Assembly: GCA_035518875.1 (NCBI GenBank)
Contig: DATIXD010000203.1
Span: forward strand, 1 to 20,498
Direction of reading: 5' to 3'
Origin: DATIXD01 sp035518875
Lineage (GTDB): Bacteria > Pseudomonadota > Gammaproteobacteria > Methylococcales > Methylococcaceae
DNA: 20,498 nt
Made by a program: the position numbers and the translations under genes. The notes below the pieces were generated by a model that was given only the letters and a program-made list of their open reading frames with translations, was not told where the DNA came from and made no database searches. Positions 1-6,772 of the stretch are shown piece after piece; positions within the stretch are counted from its first letter, which is position 1; each line of letters starts with the position of its first letter.

Positions 1-1129
1 CGCCGGCCAACTTGCCGCCCGCCACCACGAGGTATTCGTCGCGGATCGGTCGGTTGTCGAACCAGCATTCTAGGATTTCGCGGGTGCCCGCCGCATAGCG
101 GGTCTGAGCTGAAAGTGAACTGCCTGAGATATGCGGGGTCATGCCATGGTGCGGCATCGTACGCCATGGATGATCCTTCGGCGCAGGCTGCGGGAACCAG
201 ACGTCGCCCCCATAACCGGCCAATTGGCCACTCTCCAGCGCGCTTGCGATGGCATCGCGATCGCAAATCTTGCCGCGAGCCGTATTGACGATATAGGCAC
301 CGCGTCTCATCTTGGCGATCATCGACGCGTTGAAGAGATGCTCTGTTTCCGGATGTAGCGGGCAGTTGATCGTGACCACGTCGCAGACCTTAACCATCGA
401 TTCCACATTTGCGTGATAGGTCAGATTCAATTCCCTCTCCACGCTTTCCGGCAGACGATGGCGGTCAGTGTAATGCAGCCTGACGTCGAACGGTTTGAGC
501 CGGCGCAGCACGGCTAGCCCGATACGGCCTGCTGCAACCGTGCCGACTTCCATGCCTTCCAGATCGTAAGAGCGCTCGACGCAATCGGCAATATTCCAGC
601 CGCCTTTTACCACCCATTGATAAGACGGGATGTAGTTTCGCACCAAGCCCAAAATCATCATGACCACATGTTCGGCCACGCTGATACTGTTGCAGAAGGT
701 GACTTCCGCCACCGTTATATTGCGGTCGATCGCAGCTTGCAAATCCACATGGTCCGAGCCAATGCCGGCCGTCACCGCTAGCTTGAGCTTGGATGCCTTG
801 GCGATGCGATCTGCCGTCAGATAGGCAGGCCAAAAAGGCTGCGAGATGACAATATCCGCATCCGCCAGTTCCTTCTCGAATGCCGAATCAGGACCGTCTT
901 TGTCGGATGTGACGACAAGGGTATGGCCGCGTGATTCGAGGAACTTGCGTAATCCCAATTCACCCGACACGCTGCCCAGCAATGCGCCCGGCCTGAAATC
1001 AATCGCCTGGGGGGTCGGCGTAGTTTGCCCATCGGCGTAGCGCTCGATCTTGGGGATCGTGTCGCGCGCATACGTCTTGGGGTAACCGCTCACGGGATCG
1101 TCGTAAAGCACGCACAAAACTTTTGCCAT
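1..1129 (-). CDS. fdh: NAD-dependent formate dehydrogenase (metal-free), C-terminus cut by window edge
   Basis: This enzyme oxidises formate to CO2 with NAD+ in the cytoplasm, the last step of methane/methanol oxidation. The frame is open from an ATG at 1127-1129 to the left edge (376 codons), so only about 25 C-terminal residues are missing compared with the roughly 400-residue Pseudomonas sp. 101 enzyme. By recall it aligns to that enzyme without gaps. Visible motifs are the N-terminal VLCVLYDDP, PFWPAYLT, the Rossmann GTVAAGRIG near residue 200, YTDRHR (the Asp that selects NAD+ over NADP+), NTARGK (substrate Arg), and TPHISG (catalytic His near residue 333). It belongs to the D-2-hydroxyacid dehydrogenase superfamily and uses no Mo, W or Fe-S. 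The Shine-Dalgarno GGAGA lies just upstream of the ATG. A LysR gene lies 140 bp upstream on the same strand, so the two may be co-transcribed. Confidence 0.97.
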   Translation of the reverse strand, partial: MAKVLCVLYDDPVSGYPKTYARDTIPKIERYADGQTTPTPQAIDFRPGALLGSVSGELGLRKFLESRGHTLVVTSDKDGPDSAFEKELADADIVISQPFWPAYLTADRIAKASKLKLAVTAGIGSDHVDLQAAIDRNITVAEVTFCNSISVAEHVVMMILGLVRNYIPSYQWVVKGGWNIADCVERSYDLEGMEVGTVAAGRIGLAVLRRLKPFDVRLHYTDRHRLPESVERELNLTYHANVESMVKVCDVVTINCPLHPETEHLFNASMIAKMRRGAYIVNTARGKICDRDAIASALESGQLAGYGGDVWFPQPAPKDHPWRTMPHHGMTPHISGSSLSAQTRYAAGTREILECWFDNRPIRDEYLVVAGGKLAG

Positions 1130-1212
1130 ATTGGTTCTCCAATTCTAATGAACAAGGTTGGGTCAAAAAGGGCTGGACACGCATCAATTGAGCGCATCGC
1201 CCCGTGGTACGG

Positions 1213-1231
1213 GCTCGGCACCTAGCCGAGC
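1213..1231 (-). repeat. Perfect hairpin between lysR and fdh
   Basis: Arms GCTCGGC and GCCGAGC (7 bp) flank a 5-nt loop in the 140-bp gap between the LysR stop and the formate dehydrogenase start. No T-run follows on the minus strand, so it is not a classical Rho-independent terminator. It could be an attenuator, an mRNA-processing or stability element, or chance in GC-rich DNA. An 8-bp palindrome TCAATTGA also lies in this gap near 1186-1193. Confidence 0.4.
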
Positions 1232-1269
1232 TTCGCGGCATGCATCTTGACCGTCAGGGGATGGAGGGG

Positions 1270-2208
1270 CTATTCGTTTGTGTGAATGGGCTGATAGGCG
1301 CCGCTTATCGCGGCATCAAAACGTGCTTCAAGATCAAGCGACTGTGCGGTCTCCCAGGCTGCTGAGACCAATGGGGAAAGCGGATCGTGGTCAAGCGCAA
1401 CCAGACCGATCGAGCGATTGAGCTCGGGGGTGAGCGGGACGGCAGCCAACTCCTCGCGTATCTCGAACAAGCACAGCAGGCTGTGTGGCACAATGCTGAA
1501 CAGCCCAGCGCAGCGTACGTGGGAATAGAGCGCAAAGACCGAATCGGTCTCCACGACCACAGCGGGCTGGACGTCCGCCCGACGAAAGGCCGCGTTGATG
1601 ATGCGCCGGTTTTGCATATTCGCCGTGAGTAGACACAGGGGCAGTGCGGCAGCGTCCTGCCAAGACATCTCCTCGCAATCACCAATCGATGCCGTATCGC
1701 GGGCCAGGACCACGTAACGTTCGCGGTACAGGGGTAAAACACGAAATCCTTCCAAGTGCTGATCTTCCAAATAGGTGAGCCCCAGGTCCAGTTCGAAGTC
1801 ATCCAGCCGGCGAATGATTTCCTCGTTGCTCAGCGATTGCACCAGTTGGTGCATTCCGGAATGGGCCGTACGAAAAGGTCCGGTCAACAAGGACACGATG
1901 GGCAAGGTCGTCGGGATGGCCCCGAGCCGAAGCGTACCGGTCAGGCAGGTGCGTGCAATCGACGCTTCTTGACGCAGCCCCTCCCAGGCGGCGAGCGTTT
2001 GCCTGGCCCAGCACAGAATGCGCTCACCTTCCGGTGTCAGTCCTTGAAATCGCTGCCCGCGCTGGATAATCGACACGCCCAACTCCTCTTCCAGATGCCG
2101 GATCGCCGCAGACAGGGCCGGTTGCGATACGCAGCACGCCTGGGCAGCACGAGCAAAGTGCTTCTCCCGGGCTAGAGTCACCAAATAGTTGAGTTGACGG
2201 ATAAACAT
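1270..2208 (-). CDS. LysR-family transcriptional regulator (FdsR-like)
   Basis: A LysR-type regulator of 312 residues, the usual family length. The N-terminal winged helix-turn-helix covers about residues 1-65 (FIRQLNYLVTLAREKHFARA, then SQPALSAAIRHLEEELG), followed by a linker helix and a periplasmic-binding-protein-like effector domain to the C-terminus. The N-terminus resembles, from memory, the LysR regulator found with fds (Mo-dependent NAD formate dehydrogenase) operons in beta-proteobacteria. Here it precedes a Mo-free formate dehydrogenase on the same strand, which it probably controls. The start at 2208 was chosen because FIRQLNYLV is where LysR domains begin; the frame continues to an ATG at 2349, but those 47 extra residues match nothing expected. 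An AGGG lies about 10 nt before the chosen start. The effector is unknown; formate is a guess. Confidence 0.9.
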   Translation of the reverse strand: MFIRQLNYLVTLAREKHFARAAQACCVSQPALSAAIRHLEEELGVSIIQRGQRFQGLTPEGERILCWARQTLAAWEGLRQEASIARTCLTGTLRLGAIPTTLPIVSLLTGPFRTAHSGMHQLVQSLSNEEIIRRLDDFELDLGLTYLEDQHLEGFRVLPLYRERYVVLARDTASIGDCEEMSWQDAAALPLCLLTANMQNRRIINAAFRRADVQPAVVVETDSVFALYSHVRCAGLFSIVPHSLLCLFEIREELAAVPLTPELNRSIGLVALDHDPLSPLVSAAWETAQSLDLEARFDAAISGAYQPIHTNE

Positions 2209-2574
2209 CGCTTTTAACCCTGAACAGCGAATTGGCGCGATTTGCGACGATTCTAACGATTCGGCAAACGTCGCCAATGTGTCGCTGTTTCTATTCGATC
2301 GTACAGAAGGAACTATGGTTTCCCAACACTTGCTTAGGCATGTCCGCAACCGGAGCTTCGCCTGGACATTCTCAAGGATGCTGAGCTCCCGCGGGCAATC
2401 ACCTTCGCGGTTATTACGCTACATCCCCCATGATGGTTAGGGCGGCAAGCCACCGTCGAGAGATATGGCTTGTTTGTTGTCACAGATGTTATGTAGACTA
2501 CTACATAACAAAATGCGTCGCCCAGCAAAGAAGCGCTGAAAAGCGAGGGATTCGGCCCGCAAGGCAGGCAAGCA
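2209..2574. other. Divergent intergenic region between lysR and globin gene
   Basis: This 366-bp stretch separates the minus-strand lysR-fdh pair from the plus-strand globin gene and should hold both promoters. Its clearest element is the 24-nt ModE-like dyad listed separately. On the plus strand TTGTCA (2477-2482) could be a -35 element with a weak -10 (TACATA, 2502-2507) inside the dyad. I see no convincing promoter hexamers for lysR, and no credible ORF. Confidence 0.6.
2487..2510. promoter_or_regulatory. Candidate ModE operator (perfect 24-nt dyad)
   Basis: Seen directly: arms TGTTATGTAG and CTACATAACA are perfect inverted repeats around a 4-nt centre (ACTA). The E. coli modA ModE box, as I recall it, begins CGTTAT and ends CTACATAACG over the same 24-nt span; here GTTAT and CTACATAAC fall at the same positions. 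A modE gene is encoded 4.3 kb away on the same locus. The dyad lies 64 bp upstream of the globin start and overlaps its possible -10, a position suited to repression when molybdate is plentiful. It is about 280 bp from the lysR start. Another dimeric regulator remains possible. Confidence 0.65.
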
Positions 2575-2991
2575 ATGGCGGATAACAGCATGAGTCACCC
2601 CGAAACCTCCGTTACAGAAGACGACATCACCCTGCTCGTGCAACGCTTCTACGAAAGGGCACTGAAAGATAAGGGTCTTCGCGAAATATTCGAGGCCGCA
2701 ATATCCGACTGGGAGTCGCATCACCGAATCGTCGAGGACTTTTGGTCGCGGACGCTTCTTGGTACGACTCGCTACCAAGGGCGCCCGTACTTGCTCCACG
2801 CACAATTGCCACTGCGCCCGGAACATTTTGACCGCTGGCTGCACCTATTTCGTCAGACCGCCAATGAGATATTGCCGCACGCTGCGGCGCAGCGCGCCAT
2901 CGCGCGCGCAGAACACATCGCCGAAAGCTTTCGCGCCGGGATGTTCACGTTCGAGCACCCGATTCGCCCTAAACACGGTAAGCCTGCGTGA
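2575..2991 (+). CDS. Group III truncated haemoglobin
   Basis: A small cytoplasmic haem protein of 138 residues, slightly longer than the roughly 127-residue Campylobacter jejuni Ctb, to which it can be aligned by eye. Key positions are present: Tyr26 (B10, in RFYER), His49 (E7, in WESHHR), the FW pair at 56-57, proximal His75 (F8, in GRPYLLHAQLP), and Trp88 (G8, in FDRWLHLF). Group III globins bind O2 tightly and are linked to nitric oxide and peroxide chemistry; the role here is unknown. The start at 2575 is used, but a second in-frame ATG at 2590 is almost equally good, since neither has a strong Shine-Dalgarno. It follows a ModE-like dyad and stands at the head of the plus-strand molybdenum cluster, with 230 bp to the next gene. 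Confidence 0.92.
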   Translation: MADNSMSHPETSVTEDDITLLVQRFYERALKDKGLREIFEAAISDWESHHRIVEDFWSRTLLGTTRYQGRPYLLHAQLPLRPEHFDRWLHLFRQTANEILPHAAAQRAIARAEHIAESFRAGMFTFEHPIRPKHGKPA

Positions 2992-3016
2992 AGGAGTCGC
3001 AGCGCCTCATCGCGGA

Positions 3017-3035
3017 CGAGCCCCTCCGGGGTTCG
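3017..3035. repeat. Hairpin downstream of the globin gene
   Basis: CGAGCCCC and GGGGTTCG pair over 8 positions (one G-T wobble) around a TCC loop, 26 bp after the globin stop. There is no T-run, so at best it is a weak terminator or an mRNA 3'-end stabiliser. The rest of the 2992-3221 gap shows no other gene. Confidence 0.35.
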
Positions 3036-3221
3036 CGGATTGGCGATTTCCAAAAGGGCCAAACCCCAATGAGCAGGCACAGACGCTGGACGCAGGATCG
3101 TTGCGTCAGCCTTTGCCATGAGTCGCCTCGTTCAGCACAAGTTCGCGGTCCGCCAGGCCTCGCGTCGCATCATGCGGCCATCGCTCCCTTGTCTCCCCCG
3201 TTGCTATAGAGGAACCTACCT

Positions 3222-3806
3222 ATGTCATCGAACCACAATCCCCTCACCGTCGCGCTCCTCGCCCTCGGACTAGTCAGTTCGGCCATCCCGGTGATGGCGG
3301 CCCCGAATGCAACGACGCCGTCAACCCTTACCCCTCAGTCGGCCTGTGTTCCCGCAGCCGAGCGCTACGCGAGACGCTTCAGGCTGGGCGGCGCCGTCAA
3401 TTCGCCGAAAACCTTCGATTACACTGCGTTGAAACAGTACGCGCCATCAAAAGCCAATGTCGCCTATTACTCCGGGAGCGCCGGACTGGTGACCACGAGT
3501 TATGTCGGTGTCTTGCTCTATGACCTGCTCAGCAAAGCCGGCGTGATTACTGATCCTGACATCAAGAACGACCTGAACCGGAAATACGTGGTGATTACTG
3601 CTACCGACTGCTACCAGACCATCGTCTCATACGCTGAAATCGATCCAGGCTTTGGCGGACAGCCCGTATTGGTAGCTTATGAAAATGCCGACGGCACGCC
3701 CCTCGGTTCGTCCGAAGGCATGGCGAGGCTGGTCGTGCCCGGTGACAAGAAAGGGGGGCGTTATGTGTCCAATGTGAAGAGCATCACCGTCCGCTCAGCG
3801 CCGTAA
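3222..3806 (+). CDS. Secreted sulfite-oxidase-fold (oxidoreductase molybdopterin-binding-like) protein
   Basis: A 194-residue exported protein. Residues 1-26 form a Sec signal peptide (hydrophobic VALLALGLVSSAI, cleavage after VMA). The mature part resembles the small periplasmic proteins assigned to the oxidoreductase molybdopterin-binding (SUOX) domain: a FRLGGAVNSPKTF start, SYVGVLLYDLLSKAGV in the middle, and the C-terminal ARLVVPGDKKGGRYVSNVK block. The position where sulfite oxidases carry the Mo-coordinating Cys reads YYSGSAG here, with no Cys. The only cysteines are Cys42 and Cys130. It may therefore not hold Mo as a catalyst, and its substrate or partner is unknown. A good ribosome site (GAGGA, 8 nt before ATG) supports the start. 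It sits 356 bp upstream of modA on the same strand, consistent with a molybdenum-related role, but function is inferred only. Confidence 0.8.
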   Translation: MSSNHNPLTVALLALGLVSSAIPVMAAPNATTPSTLTPQSACVPAAERYARRFRLGGAVNSPKTFDYTALKQYAPSKANVAYYSGSAGLVTTSYVGVLLYDLLSKAGVITDPDIKNDLNRKYVVITATDCYQTIVSYAEIDPGFGGQPVLVAYENADGTPLGSSEGMARLVVPGDKKGGRYVSNVKSITVRSAP

Positions 3807-4162
3807 TGAATTCGGCCCAAGGCTGCGCGGGCTCATCTCTCCGGAGAGAGACCCAATCACCAACCGGCGAACGATCCGTATTCGAACTGGGAACAACAGT
3901 GCCATACGTCCTGCAGCGCCGCACTATATAGACCACACGCTTGGCATATGCTACTGTGGTTGCGGGATTAGATACATAACGCACCCCCCCGGATTTCTGT
4001 TCGATCTTCAACAGGCGAGCTCTCCGGTTAGTCGCTTCACGGCCACTGCTGGGCGGCAAAGCTTTCGGGAACCGTCGTTACGAGCTGGTATCTGTTACCA
4101 CTTCCGGTGTTTCGCCCGATAGTTTTATTTCGCCTCCTCAACCCTAAAAAAGGAGCTTCACG
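3807..4162. other. Intergenic region upstream of modA
   Basis: This 356-bp gap should contain the modABC promoter. It holds a 14-nt palindrome (TCTCTCC/GGAGAGA) at 3836-3849 shortly after the preceding stop, a ModE half-site at 3958-3981 listed separately, and a strong Shine-Dalgarno AAGGAG before modA. A minus-strand ORF entering from 4037 is antisense to modA and not credible. No promoter hexamers stand out, and no tRNA could be folded around the TTCGAAT-like stretch (minus strand) near 3880. Confidence 0.5.
3958..3981. promoter_or_regulatory. Possible degenerate ModE site upstream of modA
   Basis: The right half TACATAACG is identical, from memory, to the right half of the E. coli modA ModE box and nearly identical to the dyad at 2487-2510. 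The left half, at the expected distance, is GGTTGC and keeps only GTT. It lies about 180 bp before the modA start, far for a simple repressor unless the promoter is distal. It is a half-site by eye and needs scoring. Confidence 0.3.
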
Positions 4163-4909
4163 ATGATTCGGTGTGTCCTTCTGATTTTCGCGGTTTTTTC
4201 CTTTAATGCGAGTGCAATCGCCGAGACGGTGCAGGTTGCCGTCGCTGCGAACTTCGCGGGCCCCATGGAGGCCATCGCTTCGGCCTTCGAGAAGAACACT
4301 GGCCATAAGGCGGCGGTATCGACAGGGGCGACTGGAATGTTTTACGCACAGATTCGAAACGCCGCACCGTTCGAAGTACTGCTCTCGGCGGACGATACCA
4401 CGCCCGCCAAGCTCGAGACCGAAGGACTGGCCGTGCCCGGTACCCGTCTTACCTATGCGATTGGAAAACTGGTCCTGTGGAGTTCCAAGCCAGGCTTCGT
4501 CGACAAGGAGGGCAAAGTCCTGAAGAAAGGCAAGTTCGCCCACCTGGCACTGGCCAATCCGAAGACGGCGCCGTATGGCGCCGCAGCCGTCGAGGTACTG
4601 AACCATCTTGGACTTTTCAAAACTTTGGAACCCAAGTTCGTGCAGGGCGAGAACATCGCCCAGACTCAGCAATTCGTGGCGACAGGGAATGCGGAGCTCG
4701 GTTTCGTCGCGCTGTCGCAGGTTCAAAAGGATGGCAAGTTAACGAGTGGGTCCGCCTGGCAAATACCGGGCAGCCTTTATTCTCCGATTCGCCAGGACGC
4801 AGTGATCCTGACCAAAGGCAAGGACAACCCCGCGGCTTCGGCGCTATTGGCATTTCTGAAGAGCGATAAAGCCAAGGCGATCATCAAGTCCTACGGCTAC
4901 AGCCTCTGA
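4163..4909 (+). CDS. modA: ModA, molybdate-binding periplasmic protein
   Basis: Captures molybdate (and probably tungstate) in the periplasm and delivers it to the ModBC transporter. The protein has 248 residues, normal for ModA. Residues 1-20 are a Sec signal peptide ending in AIA before ETVQVAVAANF. Family features include AANFAGPMEAIASAFEK near the mature N-terminus, STGATGMFYAQI and LLSADDTTPAKL (oxyanion-binding Ser/Thr loops), GKLVLWS, NPKTAPYGAAA, and GNAELGFVALSQV in the second lobe. AAGGAG 8 nt before the ATG supports the start. modB begins 22 bp later, so modA-modB-modC form one transcription unit. Mo repression through ModE is expected, but the only operator candidate upstream is weak. 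Confidence 0.97.
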   Translation: MIRCVLLIFAVFSFNASAIAETVQVAVAANFAGPMEAIASAFEKNTGHKAAVSTGATGMFYAQIRNAAPFEVLLSADDTTPAKLETEGLAVPGTRLTYAIGKLVLWSSKPGFVDKEGKVLKKGKFAHLALANPKTAPYGAAAVEVLNHLGLFKTLEPKFVQGENIAQTQQFVATGNAELGFVALSQVQKDGKLTSGSAWQIPGSLYSPIRQDAVILTKGKDNPAASALLAFLKSDKAKAIIKSYGYSL

Positions 4910-4931
4910 AACCCCTCCGGCGATCGCGTCC

Positions 4932-5603
4932 GTGGACCTGGGTGACCTGTCCGCGATCGAGCTGACGCTCGAACTCGCCACGCTCGTGACGGGGCTGCTG
5001 CTCGTTATTGGTACCCCGATCGCCTGGTGGCTGGCGCGGACCCCGTCGAAGCTTAAAGGTATCGTGGGCACTGTGGTGGCTTTGCCGCTGGTTCTCCCGC
5101 CCACCGTGCTCGGTTTCTACATGCTGGTGGCGATGGGTCCCCACGGCCCCATCGGTCACCTGACGGAGTCTCTGGGGCTGGGTCTCCTGCCCTTCACGTT
5201 TTCCGGCTTGGTCGTGACCTCGGTCATCTACTCGATGCCGTTCGTTGTGCAGCCCCTGCAGAACACCTTCACGGCAATCGGCGAACGGCCGCTCGAAGCG
5301 GCCGCGACGCTGCGGGCAGGGCACTGGGACACGTTCTTCTCAGTGGTCGTGCCGTTGGCACGTCCGGGCTTCATCACTGCGTCCATTCTGGGTTTCGCGC
5401 ATACCGTTGGAGAATTTGGTGTTGTGCTAATGATCGGCGGAAATATCCCCGGCAAGACTCGCGTCATTTCCGTACAAATTTACGATCATGTGGAAGCCAT
5501 GGAGTACGCCCAGGCCCATTGGCTGGCCGGCGGTATGGTGTTGTTTGCATTCATCGTGCTGTTCGCGCTTTACAGCCTGCAACACAACACTCAGGGAACC
5601 TGA
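4932..5603 (+). CDS. modB: ModB, molybdate ABC transporter permease
   Basis: The inner-membrane channel of the molybdate importer, working as a dimer with ModC. It is 223 residues long with about five hydrophobic segments, typical of ModB. The first helix (ELATLVTGLLLVIGTPIAWW) is followed by GTVVALPLVLPPTVLGFY, a ModB hallmark. The cytoplasmic EAA loop (EAAATLRAGHWDTFFSVVVP, about residues 120-140) docks on the ATPase. The start is a GTG, the only sensible start after modA; its Shine-Dalgarno is poor, suggesting translational coupling to modA. The stop lies 4 nt before the modC ATG. Confidence 0.96.
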   Translation: MDLGDLSAIELTLELATLVTGLLLVIGTPIAWWLARTPSKLKGIVGTVVALPLVLPPTVLGFYMLVAMGPHGPIGHLTESLGLGLLPFTFSGLVVTSVIYSMPFVVQPLQNTFTAIGERPLEAAATLRAGHWDTFFSVVVPLARPGFITASILGFAHTVGEFGVVLMIGGNIPGKTRVISVQIYDHVEAMEYAQAHWLAGGMVLFAFIVLFALYSLQHNTQGT

Positions 5604-5607
5604 GTCC

Positions 5608-6702
5608 ATGAACGCAAATGGGCCGGACGGTATTCGCGCTAGTTTTCGCCGGGACTATCCCGGCTTCTGTATGAAGGTCGACCTGAGCCTACCCGGCAGG
5701 GGTGTGACCGCGCTGTTTGGTCATTCGGGTTCCGGGAAGACCACCGTGCTGCGCTGTGTCGCGGGTTTGGAGCGCGCTCCGGGCGGCTTCCTGGCCATCA
5801 ACGGAGAGGTCTGGCAGGACGATGCGAACGGTGTTTTCGTGCCTACCCACCGGCGGCCGCTGGGTTATGTGTTTCAGGAAGCGAGCCTGTTCCCGCACCT
5901 CAACGTGCGCAGGAATCTCGAGTACGGCCAGAAACGGGTCCCGGCAGATTCGAGGAAGGTCTCTTTCGATCACGCGATCGGCTTGCTGGGCATTGAGCAC
6001 TTGCTCGACCGCAGCACAACCAGCCTCTCGGGCGGCGAGCGGCAACGGGTGGCGATCGCACGAGCGCTGCTGACCAGTCCTGACCTGTTGCTGCTGGATG
6101 AGCCTCTGGCTGCCCTGGATCTGAAGCGAAAAAAAGAAATTTTGCCCTATCTCGAACGACTCCACGACGAACTGGATATTCCCATCTTGTATGTCAGCCA
6201 TTCTCCCGATGAGGTAGCGCGGCTTGCGGATTATCTGGTGTTGATGGCCAACGGCTCGGTCGTCGCCGACGGTCCGTTGCAGGAGACCGTGGCCCGCTTG
6301 GATCTTCCCGCGGTATTCGCCGACGATGCCGGCGTCGTGTTGGACACCGTGATCGGCGCACACGAAGACAACGATTGCCTGACCCGTCTGGATTTCGAAG
6401 GCGGCAGCATTTTCGTGGCACGCCGACCGGAGGCACTGGGAAGGCGCCTACGGTGCCGAGTGCATGCCCGTGATGTCAGTTTGACGCTCGAACGCGCCGA
6501 ACACACCAGCATCCTGAACATCCTTGCCGCAAAAGTCGTCGGAGCGGTTGCGACGGAAAGCCTCGCCCACGTGCTGGTGCGGGTACAGGCAAAAGGAACG
6601 CCGCTGCTGGCACGCATCACCCGCCGTTCAAGCAACAATCTGGGGATTGCCCCGGGGCTTGCGGTCTGGGCTCAAATCAAAGCGGTAGCGTTATTGGATT
6701 AG
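5608..6702 (+). CDS. modC: ModC, molybdate ABC transporter ATP-binding protein
   Basis: The ATPase that drives molybdate uptake, on the cytoplasmic face of ModB. It has 364 residues. Walker A GHSGSGKT is at 38-45, the ABC signature LSGGERQR near 140, Walker B LLLLDEP near 160 followed by the D-loop LAALD, and the switch His in YVSHS near 197. From about residue 295 there is a Mop/TOBE domain (SILNILAAKV to the C-terminus), the regulatory molybdate-binding part of ModC. The same frame is open upstream to 5488, but that overlaps modB; the ATG at 5608, 4 nt after the modB stop, begins where ModC proteins begin. modE follows 70 bp downstream. Confidence 0.97.
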   Translation: MNANGPDGIRASFRRDYPGFCMKVDLSLPGRGVTALFGHSGSGKTTVLRCVAGLERAPGGFLAINGEVWQDDANGVFVPTHRRPLGYVFQEASLFPHLNVRRNLEYGQKRVPADSRKVSFDHAIGLLGIEHLLDRSTTSLSGGERQRVAIARALLTSPDLLLLDEPLAALDLKRKKEILPYLERLHDELDIPILYVSHSPDEVARLADYLVLMANGSVVADGPLQETVARLDLPAVFADDAGVVLDTVIGAHEDNDCLTRLDFEGGSIFVARRPEALGRRLRCRVHARDVSLTLERAEHTSILNILAAKVVGAVATESLAHVLVRVQAKGTPLLARITRRSSNNLGIAPGLAVWAQIKAVALLD

Positions 6703-6772
6703 GTAATGGACGATCGAGGCAGACTGAGACTAACATGTCCAGAGCATTTATGAAGACGGTCCGAGCAGCACG

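Noticed and set aside
1130..1160. TAGAAT -10-like hexamer just before fdh on the minus strand
   Set aside because: It is too close to the ATG, and the TTGACC candidate -35 is only 13 nt away from it.
2209..2349. N-terminal extension of the LysR regulator from an upstream ATG
   Set aside because: The extra 47 residues are not part of the LysR domain, and the ATG at 2208 matches the usual family start.
3203..3211. Extended -10-like TTGCTATAG before the SUOX-fold gene
   Set aside because: A start there would leave a leader too short to hold the GAGGA ribosome site that it overlaps.
3870..3900. tRNA-like TTCGAAT stretch on the minus strand upstream of modA
   Set aside because: Flanking bases do not pair as a T-stem and no anticodon or acceptor arms could be found.
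4037..4726. 229-codon minus-strand ORF covering the modA promoter and coding region
   Set aside because: Antisense to a clear ModA and without domain features.
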